In this document: positions 39,161-49,147 of the stretch, in pieces
How positions within the stretch are numbered: position 1 is the stretch's first letter
Layout of the letters: every line of letters begins with the position of its first letter
Assembly (NCBI RefSeq): GCF_001905845.1
Contig: NZ_LIVZ01000011.1
Span: 62,001-126,000 of the forward strand
DNA: 64,000 nt
DNA from: Streptomyces sp. TSRI0107
GTDB lineage: Bacteria; Actinomycetota; Actinomycetes; Streptomycetales; Streptomycetaceae
Direction: 5' to 3'
Program-made: the position numbers and the translations under genes
The notes under the pieces: generated by a model
What the model saw: the letters and a program-made list of their open reading frames with translations, nothing else
Told to the model about the DNA's origin: nothing
Databases searched by the model: none

Positions 39161-40291
39161 ATGTCACGCAACACCCTGCGATCGACCGTCCTGGCGCCGA
39201 CGCCCGCGCCCGCCCCGCGCGACCGGCCCACCGTGCTGCTCACCGGCGGCTCCGGCGTCCTCGGCCGGGCCCTCATCGACGAGCTGCACCCCGACTTCGA
39301 CCTGCTCTGCCTGCGCCGCAACCGGCCGCTGCGGGACCCCAGGGTGCGCGAGCTGAAGGGCGACCTGCTCGCGCCGCGCCTCGGGCTGAGCGACCTGGAG
39401 TGGCACCAGCTCGCCCTGGAGGTGGACGTGGTGCTGCACTCCGCCGCCGAGACCAACTGGCGCACCCGGCCCGAGGACATCGTGCGCACCAACACCCTCG
39501 GCACCGAGACCATGCTCGACCTCGCCGCCCGCGCGGACGCCCCGATGTACCTGGTGAGCACCGCGTTCGTGGTGAACACCCCGACCACGGAGGACGAGGA
39601 GCGCTTCCCGGGCGCCGCCGCCTACCTGGTCTCCAAGGCCGCGGCGGAGCAGCTGTGGCGCGACGCCGACCTGCCCGGCGCCCTCGTCCGGCCCTCCGTG
39701 GTGATGGGCGACTCCGCCACCGGACGGATCGCCGACGAGCAGGGCCTCACCAAGGCGATCGGCTCCATGGTGCTGGGCCAGGTCCCCGTGCTGCCCGGCG
39801 CCCCCGACGCCCGCGTCGACATGGTCCCGCAGGACTACGTCACCCAGGCCATCGGCGACCTGGTCCGCGGCGGCGTCGGCAACGGCGAGTACTGGCTCAC
39901 CGCCGGCAAGGAGGCCATCCTGCTGCGGGAGGTCGCCGACGTCTGCGCCGAGTTCGCCGTGCGCCACGGCCTGCCCGAACCGGACCGGCCCCGGCTGATC
40001 CCGGTCGAGGCGGTGCACCGGCTGCTGCTGCCGATGCTGGAGGGCACCGCCCTGCCCGGCTCGATGCGCCGGCGCCTGCGCTACTACGCCGAACTGCTGC
40101 TGGTCTTCCAGAGCGAGCTGCCCTTCGACTCCTCCCTCGGCGAGCCGCACTGCGGCGTCCGGCCGAGCCACGACGACATCCGCGCGGCCCTCGTCCGCAA
40201 CCTGGAGAGCTGGGCCGAGGGCCAGGCCGGCACGCTGAACCGGCTCCGCAGCCGGCCGATCACCACGATGCCCACGGAGGCCGCGTCATGA
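39161..40291 (+). CDS. Thioester-reductase-like SDR (NAD_binding_4)
   Basis: The 376-residue protein belongs to the extended SDR group that includes NRPS/PKS terminal thioester reductases and fatty acyl reductases. The cofactor loop is LLTGGSGVLGRALID, followed by KGDLLAPRLGLS, VDVVLHSAAETNW and VSTAFVVN. Tyr and Lys occur in AAYLVSKAAAEQ. Such enzymes reduce acyl thioesters to aldehydes or alcohols. No attached ACP or adenylation domain is present, so the substrate is delivered in trans. The ATG at 39161 follows GGGGGAA. It is coupled to the aminotransferase by ATGA overlap. Confidence 0.8.
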   Translation: MSRNTLRSTVLAPTPAPAPRDRPTVLLTGGSGVLGRALIDELHPDFDLLCLRRNRPLRDPRVRELKGDLLAPRLGLSDLEWHQLALEVDVVLHSAAETNWRTRPEDIVRTNTLGTETMLDLAARADAPMYLVSTAFVVNTPTTEDEERFPGAAAYLVSKAAAEQLWRDADLPGALVRPSVVMGDSATGRIADEQGLTKAIGSMVLGQVPVLPGAPDARVDMVPQDYVTQAIGDLVRGGVGNGEYWLTAGKEAILLREVADVCAEFAVRHGLPEPDRPRLIPVEAVHRLLLPMLEGTALPGSMRRRLRYYAELLLVFQSELPFDSSLGEPHCGVRPSHDDIRAALVRNLESWAEGQAGTLNRLRSRPITTMPTEAAS

Positions 40292-41553
40292 CCATGTCCC
40301 CGCCCCTGCCCACCGACCCCGGCACCGGCGTCGTCGACCTCTACCAGCGCCACATCGGCACCGGCCGCGCCGTCATGGGCCGGGTCATGGGCGGCATGGC
40401 CGAGGTCTTCTCCGAGGGCCCCTGGATCCACACCGACGACGGCCGCCGCTTCCTGGACTTCGGCGGCTACGGCGTCTTCCTGCTCGGCCACCGCCACCCG
40501 GCCGTCGTCGAGGCGGTGCACCGGCAGCTCGACACCCACCCGCTGGCCAGCCGCGTCTTCCTGGAACCGGTCGCCGCGCGCGCCGCCCAGGCGGTGGCCC
40601 GGCACACCCCGCAGGGCATGGACTACGTCCACTTCGTCAACTCCGGCGCCGAGGCCACCGAAGCCGCCCTGAAGCTGGCCCGCGCCCAGGGCCGCAACGC
40701 CGTCGTCACCACCCGCAAGGGCTTCCACGGCAAGACCCTCGGCGCCCTCAGCGTCACCGCCAACCCGCTCTACCAGGCCCCGTTCGAGCCGCTCGTCCCG
40801 GACGTCGCGCAGGTCGAGTACGGCGACGCGGACGACCTCGAACGCGTCCTCGCGGACCGCCGGGACCGGGCCTGCGTCATCCTGGAGCCGGTGCAGGGCG
40901 AGGCCGGGGTGCGCATCCCGGAACCGGGCTACCTCGGCCGGGTCGCCGCGCTGTGCCGGGAGTACGGCGCCCTCCTCGTCGTCGACGAGATCCAGACCGG
41001 CATGGGCCGGCTGGGCACCTGGTGGGGCGTGGACGCGGAGGGCGTGCGCCCCGACATCATGCTCATCGGCAAGGGGCTCAGCGGCGGCGTCGTACCGATC
41101 GCCGCGATCGCCGCCACCAAGGAGGCGTACGCCCCCTTCAGCAGCGACCCCTACCTGCACACCTCCACCTTCGGAGCCTCCCCGATCGCCTGTGCCGCCG
41201 CCCTCGCCACCGTCGAGACGATGGAGCGCGAGGACACCGTGGCACGGGCCGCCGCCCTCGGACCGCGCATCCTCGCCGGAGTCCGGGCCGTCTGCGCGCC
41301 CCACCCGGGCGGCCTCGTCCACGAGGTGCGCGGCCGGGGGCTGCTGATCGGCGTCGAGTTCACCGCCGAACAGGCCGTCGGCGAGCTGCTGCTGGAGCTC
41401 ATCGCCCGCGACGTGCTCGTCAACCACTCCCTGAACTCCACCCGGGTGCTGCGCCTGACCCCGCCCGCCGTCGTCGACGACGCCGTGCTGGAGAGGTTCC
41501 TCACCACCTTCGCCGAGGCGCTGAACACCGTGACGGCCCGGATGGCCGGGTGA
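40288..41553 (+). CDS. Class III PLP aminotransferase
   Basis: The 421-residue enzyme matches acetylornithine/ornithine/putrescine-type aminotransferases. The typical segments are FVNSGAEATEAALKLAR, GFHGKTLGALSVTAN, VVDEIQTGMGRLG and the PLP Lys in IGKGLSGG near residue 263. Omega-transaminases of this class act on amines and aldehydes. Its ATG overlaps the stop of the thioester-reductase-like gene, so the natural hypothesis is that the aldehyde made by the reductase is converted to a primary amine. That is inference from context. Confidence 0.88.
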   Translation: MTMSPPLPTDPGTGVVDLYQRHIGTGRAVMGRVMGGMAEVFSEGPWIHTDDGRRFLDFGGYGVFLLGHRHPAVVEAVHRQLDTHPLASRVFLEPVAARAAQAVARHTPQGMDYVHFVNSGAEATEAALKLARAQGRNAVVTTRKGFHGKTLGALSVTANPLYQAPFEPLVPDVAQVEYGDADDLERVLADRRDRACVILEPVQGEAGVRIPEPGYLGRVAALCREYGALLVVDEIQTGMGRLGTWWGVDAEGVRPDIMLIGKGLSGGVVPIAAIAATKEAYAPFSSDPYLHTSTFGASPIACAAALATVETMEREDTVARAAALGPRILAGVRAVCAPHPGGLVHEVRGRGLLIGVEFTAEQAVGELLLELIARDVLVNHSLNSTRVLRLTPPAVVDDAVLERFLTTFAEALNTVTARMAG

Positions 41554-41622
41554 CCCGCATCGCCGGGTGACCCCCGACCGCCCGGAACCGTTGGCCACAA
41601 GACGGAAGGAACCGAACCGACC

Positions 41623-42144
41623 ATGCGCCACGTAGTCCTGCACGCGCTCGCCCAGGGCATGACCCCCCACGCCGTCTACCAGCGCATCAGCGACTTCCGC
41701 AGATATCCCGAACTCACCGGGACCGTCCAGGACGTGCAGGTCGAGACCCTGCCCGACGGCTCGGTGGTGTCCGACTGGACCGTGCTGTTCCGCGGTGGCC
41801 TGATGCGCTGGCGGGAACGCGACACCCTGTCGCCCGCGACCGACTCGCTCACCTTCGAACAGCTCAGCGGCGACTTCCAGACCTTCGAGGGCAGCTGGCG
41901 CTGCGCCCCGCACGACGAGGGCACCCTCGTCACCTTCACCGCCGCCTTCGACCTCGGCATCCCCACCCTCGCCGACATCCTCGACCCGGTCGCCGAGTCC
42001 ACCCTGCGCACCAACATCGCCCAGATCCTGGCCGGCCTGGTCGACGCCAAGGTCGTCGACGCCCCTCCGGTGCCCCTGCACGGATCCGGTACGCGCGGCA
42101 CGGAGGTGACCGATGAACGCGCCGTCGCCCCCGCTCGCGGCTGA
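41623..42144 (+). CDS. START/SRPBCC-fold protein (polyketide cyclase-like)
   Basis: The 173-residue protein has a hydrophobic-cavity fold of the Bet v1/START type. Segments such as YQRISDFRRYPELTGTVQDV and SDWTVLFRGGLMRWRERDTL are characteristic, as is the late FDLGIPTLADILDPVAE helix. Members are cyclases, aromatases or lipid carriers. Here it could bind a hydrophobic intermediate. Its last 32 bp overlap the flavin reductase gene. Confidence 0.82.
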   Translation: MRHVVLHALAQGMTPHAVYQRISDFRRYPELTGTVQDVQVETLPDGSVVSDWTVLFRGGLMRWRERDTLSPATDSLTFEQLSGDFQTFEGSWRCAPHDEGTLVTFTAAFDLGIPTLADILDPVAESTLRTNIAQILAGLVDAKVVDAPPVPLHGSGTRGTEVTDERAVAPARG

Positions 42145-42691
42145 CCGGCCCGGCACGGACACGCCCGCCCCGGACCCGCTGTCCGCGGAGCCCGGCCCCG
42201 ACATCGCCCGCTGCCTGGGCCTGTACGCCAAGCTGGCCGCCGGGGTCAGCGTGGTGACCGCACGCGGCGCGGACGGCCCGCTCGGCATGACCGTCTCCGC
42301 CGTCACCTCCCTGTCGGCCCGCCCGCCGCTGCTGCTCGCCTGCCTGCGCGACGGCTCCCGCACCCTGGCCGCGATCCGCGCCCACGGGGCGTTCGCGGTC
42401 CACCTGCTGCGCGAGGACCAGCACGAGCTGGCCACCCGGTTCGCCGGGCCCACCACCACCGCCGGCCAGCGGTTCGCGGGCACCGGCACCCGGCAGGTCC
42501 TCGGCGTCCCCGTGCTCGCCGGCGCGCTCGCCTGGTCGGTGTGCCTGCTCACCGACGTCCGCCGGTACGGCGACCACCAGCTGGTCGTCGGCCAGCTCGC
42601 GGCCGTGCACGTGGGCGGCGGGCGGCCCCTGCTGTGGCACGACCGCCGGTTCCGCTCCCTCACCGAACTCGTCCCGGACGGCACGGGATGA
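42113..42691 (+). CDS. Flavin reductase family protein
   Basis: The 192-residue protein is a FMN-binding split-barrel flavin reductase (HpaC type). Motifs include GVSVVTARGADGPLGMTVSA, SLSARPPLLLACL and the late FAVHLLREDQHELATRF strip. Such proteins provide reduced flavin to partner monooxygenases. Candidate partners in the operon are the acyl-CoA-dehydrogenase-like flavoprotein and, in the opposite arm, the halogenase-like flavoprotein. It overlaps both neighbours, which implies coupled translation. Confidence 0.87.
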   Translation: MNAPSPPLAADRPGTDTPAPDPLSAEPGPDIARCLGLYAKLAAGVSVVTARGADGPLGMTVSAVTSLSARPPLLLACLRDGSRTLAAIRAHGAFAVHLLREDQHELATRFAGPTTTAGQRFAGTGTRQVLGVPVLAGALAWSVCLLTDVRRYGDHQLVVGQLAAVHVGGGRPLLWHDRRFRSLTELVPDGTG

Positions 42692-44007
42692 GGACCCAGC
42701 CGGCGGCCGGCAGCCCCGCCTGGGAGCCGGCGGAGCTGCCGCCGCAGCCCCAGCTGCACGGCGTGGTCACCGCGGACATCGCCGTGGTCGGCGCCGGACT
42801 CGCCGGCCTGTCCTGCGCCTACCACCTAGCGGAAAACGTGCCCGGCCTCGACATCGCCGTCGTCGACGCCGGGTACCCCGCCGCCGGGGCCAGCGGCCGC
42901 GGCACCGGCCTGCTCGGGCCGCGGGCCGGCCCGGCCGTCGACCGCGCGGTCCGGCGGTTCGGGCCGCGTGAGGCCCGCCGTATGCACCTGGCGAGCGTAC
43001 GGGCGGTGGACACGGTGCTCGACCTGTGCGGGCGGCTGGACACGTCCGTCGGACTGCGGCGCGGCGAGCAGATCATGGCGACCCGCGCCCCCGCCGGCCT
43101 GTCCTCCCTCGCCCGGCAGGCCCGCGCCTACCGCGCGCTCGGCCTGGACGTACCGGTGCTGTCCGAGACGGACATCCGCGATCGGGTCGGGGTGACGTAC
43201 ACCGGGGGCCTGCTGTACCGCACCGCCGCCACCCTCGACCCCGCCGCGCTGACCTGCGCCCTGGCCCGCGCCTGCGCCGCCAAGGGCGTCCGGTTCTACG
43301 GCGACAGCCCGCTGCGCGCGGTACGGCCCGGCGACCTCATCGGCCCGGAACTGGTCTTCCCGCACGGCCGGCTCTACGCCGGGCAGGCGGTCCTCGCCGT
43401 CAACTCCGCCGCCCGGGACCTGGACCTGCCGGTCGGCACGGTGCTGCCGCTGGAGGTGTACGCCGTCGCCACCGCGCCGCTGAGCCTCGCGGCCTACCGG
43501 GCGCTGGGCGGGCCCGAGGGGCGGGCCGTGGTGGACGCGCTGCCGATGGGGCCGTATTTCCGGCTGCTCCCGGACCGCAGCCTCGTCGCGGGCGGCGGCA
43601 CCGTCACCCTCCCCGCCGGACTCCCCGCGCCCCGGCTCCAGGCCCTGCGCGGGCGGGCCTGGGACTGGCTGGGCCGGTGGCTGCGCCGCCTGCACCCGGA
43701 GCTGTCCGACGTGCCGGTCACCCACCGCTGGTCCGGCCGCGTCGGCATGACCGGCGACGGCCTGCCCGTGGTCGGCCCGGTCCGCGGCCTCCCCGACGTC
43801 TGGTACATCGGAGGCTGCTGCGGGCACGGCCTCGCGCTGTCCGTGGCCCACGGCGCCCATGTGGCCGGCGCCCTGCTCGGCCACCAGGACGACCCGCTGC
43901 CCTGGCACCGCTCGGCCGCCCCGCCGCTGCCCGTCCGCGGACCCGCTCGCCCGCTGCTGCGGGCCTACCTGGACACGCTCGGCCGGGTCACCCGGCGCGC
44001 CTGCTGA
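42688..44007 (+). CDS. FAD-dependent oxidase/dehydrogenase (DAO family)
   Basis: The 439-residue protein belongs to the D-amino acid/glycine oxidase family. The FAD motif VVGAGLAGLSCAYHLAE is near residue 33. VVDAGYPAAGASGRGTGLL is typical of the family. The C-terminal part contains HRWSGRVGMTGDGLPVVGPV and GCCGHGLALSVAHG. It could oxidise an amine or amino acid. ATG overlaps the preceding stop (ATGA). Confidence 0.85.
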   Translation: MRTQPAAGSPAWEPAELPPQPQLHGVVTADIAVVGAGLAGLSCAYHLAENVPGLDIAVVDAGYPAAGASGRGTGLLGPRAGPAVDRAVRRFGPREARRMHLASVRAVDTVLDLCGRLDTSVGLRRGEQIMATRAPAGLSSLARQARAYRALGLDVPVLSETDIRDRVGVTYTGGLLYRTAATLDPAALTCALARACAAKGVRFYGDSPLRAVRPGDLIGPELVFPHGRLYAGQAVLAVNSAARDLDLPVGTVLPLEVYAVATAPLSLAAYRALGGPEGRAVVDALPMGPYFRLLPDRSLVAGGGTVTLPAGLPAPRLQALRGRAWDWLGRWLRRLHPELSDVPVTHRWSGRVGMTGDGLPVVGPVRGLPDVWYIGGCCGHGLALSVAHGAHVAGALLGHQDDPLPWHRSAAPPLPVRGPARPLLRAYLDTLGRVTRRAC

Positions 44008-44042
44008 GCCCGGCCTCTCGTCACACGTCACAGGGAGAATCC

Positions 44043-45281
<1,239 letters not shown>

Positions 45282-45305
45282 CACGGGCATCCGCCCGAGT
45301 GCCGA

Positions 45306-45331
45306 AGCCCCGGACCGTGCGGTCCGGGGCT
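45306..45331. terminator. Bidirectional terminator between the two arms
   Basis: A perfect 12-bp inverted repeat (45306-45317 with 45320-45331) and a 2-nt loop lie between the convergent acyltransferase and methyltransferase genes. Confidence 0.85.
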
Positions 45332-45354
45332 CCACGCGTGCGTGGGCCGCGCGG

Positions 45355-46245
45355 TCAGCCGCGCAGCGTCCCGGTCGTCAGGAACACGCACTTGGCGGCC
45401 GCCTCGGTGAGCAGCGGCAGATAGGGGGAGAGCCGCTCGATCACGTACGGCAGGGTGAACAGGTCCGCGACGTGTGCGTCCCAGCCCTGCCCCGCCCACC
45501 ACTCCTCCGGTTCGGCGAGCTGCCAGTGCCAGTGGATGCCGGTGGCCGACAGGGCGTCCAGGAAGGGCGCCACGAAGGCCGACGCCGCCTCCCGCGCGCT
45601 CACGCACTCCGCGGCGAGGAAGCTGCCGGGCGCCGACAGCTCCGTCATCGTGCCGACGAGCGCCAGCACGGCCGCCGGCTGGAGGTGGTACAGCAGCGTC
45701 TCGGCGAGCCAGGCGGTGGGCCGCCGGGGGTCGAGGCCCGCGGCGAGCAGGGCATCCCGCAGGCCGGCTCCGGCCGGGTCCGCGGCGACCGGGGTACGGC
45801 GGCCGCAGGCGGGCCGCGAGCCGTCCAGCACCCGGTCCTTGAACCGGAGTACGGCGGGCTCCTCGACCTCGAAGACCCGCACCCCCGTCGGCCAGTCCAG
45901 CCGGTAGGCGCGGGTGTCGAGCCCGGCGCCCAGGAGCACCACCTGGCGGCAGCCCGACCGGGCGGCGTCCAGCAGCTGCTCGTCGAAGAACCGGGAGCGC
46001 ACCACCGCCCAGTCCGGCAGCAGCCGCTGCAGCGGGCCGTCCCCGGGCGGACCGCCCCGGAACCCGGCGGTGTGCAGGAAGTCGGCGGCCCAGGGATCGC
46101 GGACGTAGGGCGCGGGCCGGCCCTGCTCGGCGGCGTGCGCGGCGGCCGTCCACAGGGCGACGGGCGAGATGCCGTGCGCCGGGGCGGCGGGTGAGACGCC
46201 GTGCGCCGGGGCGGCGGGGGAGTCGGGTGGAGCGGTGTCCGGCAT
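45355..46245 (-). CDS. LCMT/TIGR00027-type SAM-dependent methyltransferase
   Basis: The 296-residue protein belongs to the class I methyltransferase group common in actinobacteria. Segments RSRFFDEQLLDAARSGCRQV, VVLLGAGLDTRAYRLDWPTG and VFEVEEPAVLRFK match the SAM-binding core; WLAETLLYHLQPAAV follows. An Ala/Pro-rich head contains the near duplicate AAPAHGVSPAAPAHGISP. The ATG at 46245 is preceded by GGAGG at 6 bp. Such enzymes methylate carboxyl or hydroxyl groups of secondary metabolites; the substrate here is unknown. Confidence 0.85.
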   Translation of the reverse strand: MPDTAPPDSPAAPAHGVSPAAPAHGISPVALWTAAAHAAEQGRPAPYVRDPWAADFLHTAGFRGGPPGDGPLQRLLPDWAVVRSRFFDEQLLDAARSGCRQVVLLGAGLDTRAYRLDWPTGVRVFEVEEPAVLRFKDRVLDGSRPACGRRTPVAADPAGAGLRDALLAAGLDPRRPTAWLAETLLYHLQPAAVLALVGTMTELSAPGSFLAAECVSAREAASAFVAPFLDALSATGIHWHWQLAEPEEWWAGQGWDAHVADLFTLPYVIERLSPYLPLLTEAAAKCVFLTTGTLRG

Positions 46246-46283
46246 GGAAACCTCCGTAGCGCGTTGATCCGGGACGGCGGGGG

Positions 46284-47831
46284 TCAGCGGCGGCGGCCCA
46301 GCAGATAGGCCAGCGCGCCCAGGGCCAGCAGACCGCCGGACGGGCGGGTGGGGCGCTGTCCGCCCATCGCGGCGGGGGTGCGGGGCTCGTGCACATGCAG
46401 GGCGAAGCGGCGGTTGGCGAGATCGGCCAGTACCCCCCGCATCTGTTCGGGGCTGGTGACCGCGGCGAGCAGCAGCTCCATGGAGTTGCGGGCGAACTGG
46501 TTGCGGCCCAGGTACTCGCGGCCGAGGGCGAGGAGGATCTTCGGCACCTCGCCCTGGAAGACCTCGGGCAGGGTGATCTCCGGGGCGAGGCAGCGCACCG
46601 AGCCGTCCAGGTTGGCGAACGACTTGCCGAGCAGCGAGACGGCCGGCGGGGAGCCGATGCCCCGCTTGGTCGCCTTCGCCAGCACGGTGGTGAGGGACAC
46701 GCCGAAGTTCATGTCCTCCAGCGACAGATGGGACACCTTCGGCACGAACGCCGCCATGTCGGCGGCGAACGCGGGCATGTTGGCCCACGGCGTCAGCCGG
46801 CCCATCTCCGCCCAGTGGTGCGCGAGCCCCGGACCGTCGTTCTGCGCCAACGTCATGAACAGCGGCAGCAGCTGGAGACTGGTACGCCGGTCCAGGCGGC
46901 CCACCATGCCCCAGTCGATGAGGGTGGCGGGACCGCCGGGGACCGCGAAGACGTTGCCCGCGTGCGGGTCGGCGTGGAACATGCGGTGGACGAAGTAACC
47001 GTGGTACATGAAGCGCAGCAGATCCCGGCCGATCTCCATGCGCTCGTCGTCGGTGAAGTGGTGCCGGTCCAGATGCCGCACCGAGGTGCCGGCCGCCATC
47101 GACTGGACCAGCACCCGGGGGCTGGCGTGCAGCACCCGCGGCACCTGGAGGCTGCGGAAGGACCGGATGTTCTCCCGGGCCTCGTCCATGTTGCGGGCCT
47201 CGCCGGTGAAGTCCAGCTCCGGCTCCATCGCGTCGAAGACCGAGCCCAGCATCGCCTCGATGTCGATGACCTCGTTGAACCGGGGCGCGACCTTCGCCAC
47301 GATCTTCGACGCCCGGCGCATCAGGGCCATGTCGGCGAGCACGCCCTCGCGGATGCCGGGCCGCTGGATCTTGACCACGGCCGGGCGCCCGCCGGGCAGG
47401 GTCACCCGGTACACCTGGGCCAGCGAGGCCGCGCCGAGCGGGGCGACGGTCTCGATGTCGTCGAAGCGCAGTTTCCAGTCGGGTCCGAGATCGCGGGCCA
47501 GCACCGGCTCGAACGCCGAGAACGGCTGGACGTCGACCTCGTCGTGCAGGTTCTGCAGCTCGTCCCGGATCGACTGGGGCACCATGTCGGGCCGGGTCGA
47601 GAGCATCTGGCCGAGCTTCACATAGAAGGGGCCGAGGCTTTCGAGCGCGTGCCGCACCGCCTTGGCGCGGCGCTGTTCGGCCCCGGCGGAGGCGTCGGCC
47701 GCCTCCGCCGGAGACCAGTCGTCCCGCTTCGTGCTCCTGCGCAACCGGGTGGCCTGACCGACCTCGTCGGCGACGAGACTGCCCAGCACCTTGACCACGA
47801 GACGCAGGCGGTCACCTACGACAGACGCCAT
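46284..47831 (-). CDS. ABC1/UbiB/COQ8-type atypical kinase
   Basis: The 515-residue protein is a UbiB/ADCK-type protein. The KxGQ motif lies in FYVKLGQMLSTRPDMVP, the Ala-rich loop in APLGAASLAQVYR, the catalytic loop in FHADPHAGNVFAV and the metal motif in LIDWGMVG. The C terminus is hydrophobic (LLALGALAYLLG). COQ8-type proteins act as ATPases that help extract or process hydrophobic isoprenoid intermediates at the membrane. Placement in a lipid-like cluster fits such a role. A repeat array lies upstream of the start. Confidence 0.87.
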   Translation of the reverse strand: MASVVGDRLRLVVKVLGSLVADEVGQATRLRRSTKRDDWSPAEAADASAGAEQRRAKAVRHALESLGPFYVKLGQMLSTRPDMVPQSIRDELQNLHDEVDVQPFSAFEPVLARDLGPDWKLRFDDIETVAPLGAASLAQVYRVTLPGGRPAVVKIQRPGIREGVLADMALMRRASKIVAKVAPRFNEVIDIEAMLGSVFDAMEPELDFTGEARNMDEARENIRSFRSLQVPRVLHASPRVLVQSMAAGTSVRHLDRHHFTDDERMEIGRDLLRFMYHGYFVHRMFHADPHAGNVFAVPGGPATLIDWGMVGRLDRRTSLQLLPLFMTLAQNDGPGLAHHWAEMGRLTPWANMPAFAADMAAFVPKVSHLSLEDMNFGVSLTTVLAKATKRGIGSPPAVSLLGKSFANLDGSVRCLAPEITLPEVFQGEVPKILLALGREYLGRNQFARNSMELLLAAVTSPEQMRGVLADLANRRFALHVHEPRTPAAMGGQRPTRPSGGLLALGALAYLLGRRR

Positions 47832-47926
47832 CGCGAGGGATCCTTTACGGTCGGTCGGAAACCGCGGTCCACCGCCGTCGGCGCCGGCGGCGGCCGCGAC
47901 CGGGGAGCGGGACGGATCGGGCGAGC

Positions 47927-48345
47927 GCTCGGAGCGGCCGGCGCCGGCTGCGCTCAGAGCGTGCTGGATGGGTGGGCTCGGAGCGGCAGGTGCCGGGTGT
48001 GCTCAGAGGCGTGACGGGTGGGGGTGTGCTCCGAGCGGCGGGCGCCGGACGCGCTCGGAGCGGGGCGGATGGGGTGGGCTAGGAGGGGCGGTCCCCCGGC
48101 GTGCTCGGAGCGGAACGGATCGGGTGTGCTCCGAGCGGTGGGTGCCGGGTGTGCTCAGAGCGTGACGGGTGGGGGTGGGCTCCGAGCGGCGGGCGCCGGA
48201 AGCGCTCGGAGCGGGGCGGATGGGGTGGGCTTGGAGCGGCGGGCGCCCGGCGTGCTCGGAGCGGTGGGTGCCGGGTGTGCTCAGAGCGTGCCGGATCGGG
48301 TGCGCTCGGAGCGGCAGGCGCCGGGGCCGCTCAGAGCGGGACGAC
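47927..48345. repeat. Tandem array of about 17 units of about 25 bp
   Basis: Each unit opens with the 9-bp near-palindrome GCTCNGAGC followed by GG or GT. Two unit types tend to alternate: one continuing with a GGCGCCGG-type block, the other with a GGATGGGGTG-type block. The array fills most of the 527-bp gap between the elastin-like gene (stop at 48359) and the kinase gene (start at 47831). There are no unique spacers, so it is not a CRISPR. Function unknown. Confidence 0.92.
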
Positions 48346-48358
48346 CGGCCAAGTGCGG

Positions 48359-49096
48359 TCAGGGCTTGTGGGGTTCCGCGCCCCGCTCGGCCGGTCCGCC
48401 CCCGCCGGGGGCCCCGCCGCCGAGCAGCCCGCCGACGCCGGGGACGGCGCTCGCGATCCCGGACATCGCCTGACCGACGCCGGGGACGGCCCCCGCGAGC
48501 CCCGAGACCGCCTGGCCGACGCCGGGGACGGCTCCCGCGATCCCGGAGGCCGCCTGGCCGACGCCGGGGACGGCGTGGGCGAGCTGGGCCGGGAGACCGG
48601 CCAGTTGGCCGAGCTGACCCGGCAGCGCGGCGGCCGTGTTGAGCACGTTGCCCATGCCGCCCGCCGCGTGTCCGACGCCGCCGGCCAGCTGGCCCACGCC
48701 GCCCGCCAGTTGGCCGAGTCCGCCGAGCCCGCCCGCCGCGCCGCCCAGCATCTGGAGGGCGGCGAGCGGGTTGGCGGCGGCGGCTCCGCCGGTGAGCGCG
48801 TTGAGCACGGCCAGCGGGTTGGCGGCGGCACCGCCCCCGCCGAGCGCGCCCAGGGCGGCGAGCGGATTGCCCACGCCGCCCAGGAGTTGGGCGGCGGCGG
48901 CCGGGTTGAGGGCCTGGGAGAGTGTGCCCAGCGCGTTCACGGGCAGGCCGGCCAGAGCCTGGGCCGGGTTGAAGGCCGCGGTCGACGTGGAACTGTCCGG
49001 CCTGTTGATGAGGTCGTCGATCATGTCTTTCCAGGCGTCGGTCACCGATCCGACGAAGTCCTTCATGATGTCCTGGATGTTCTTGTTGCTGCCCAT
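48359..49096 (-). CDS. Gly/Ala-rich low-complexity protein with elastin-like repeats
   Basis: The 245-residue protein opens with an amphipathic, charged head (MGSNKNIQDIMKDFVGSV), then turns into a long Gly/Ala/Leu-rich repeat. The middle has repeats of NPLAxLxxLxGGxAA. The last third carries four copies of a 14-residue unit AVPGVGQAxSGxAx, with the elastin pentapeptide VPGVG. At DNA level a 42-bp unit recurs at 48434, 48476, 48518 and 48560. No signal peptide or classic membrane helix is evident. It follows the ECF sigma gene by 51 bp. I do not recognise a bacterial family; a self-assembling or hydrophobic scaffold is an inference. Confidence 0.7.
   Translation of the reverse strand: MGSNKNIQDIMKDFVGSVTDAWKDMIDDLINRPDSSTSTAAFNPAQALAGLPVNALGTLSQALNPAAAAQLLGGVGNPLAALGALGGGGAAANPLAVLNALTGGAAAANPLAALQMLGGAAGGLGGLGQLAGGVGQLAGGVGHAAGGMGNVLNTAAALPGQLGQLAGLPAQLAHAVPGVGQAASGIAGAVPGVGQAVSGLAGAVPGVGQAMSGIASAVPGVGGLLGGGAPGGGGPAERGAEPHKP
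48434..48574. repeat. 42-bp coding repeat, four copies
   Basis: A 15-bp core GACGCCGGGGACGGC recurs at 48434, 48476, 48518 and 48560 at exact 42-bp spacing, in frame with the 14-residue protein repeat on the minus strand. Confidence 0.9.
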
Positions 49097-49147
49097 GGAA
49101 GGATTTCCTTTCGCTGTCTGTGCGATGCGGCAGCAGGCGCTGCCGTC

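Noticed and set aside
47927..48345. CRISPR array
   Set aside because: The units are contiguous with no unique spacers, and no cas genes are present.
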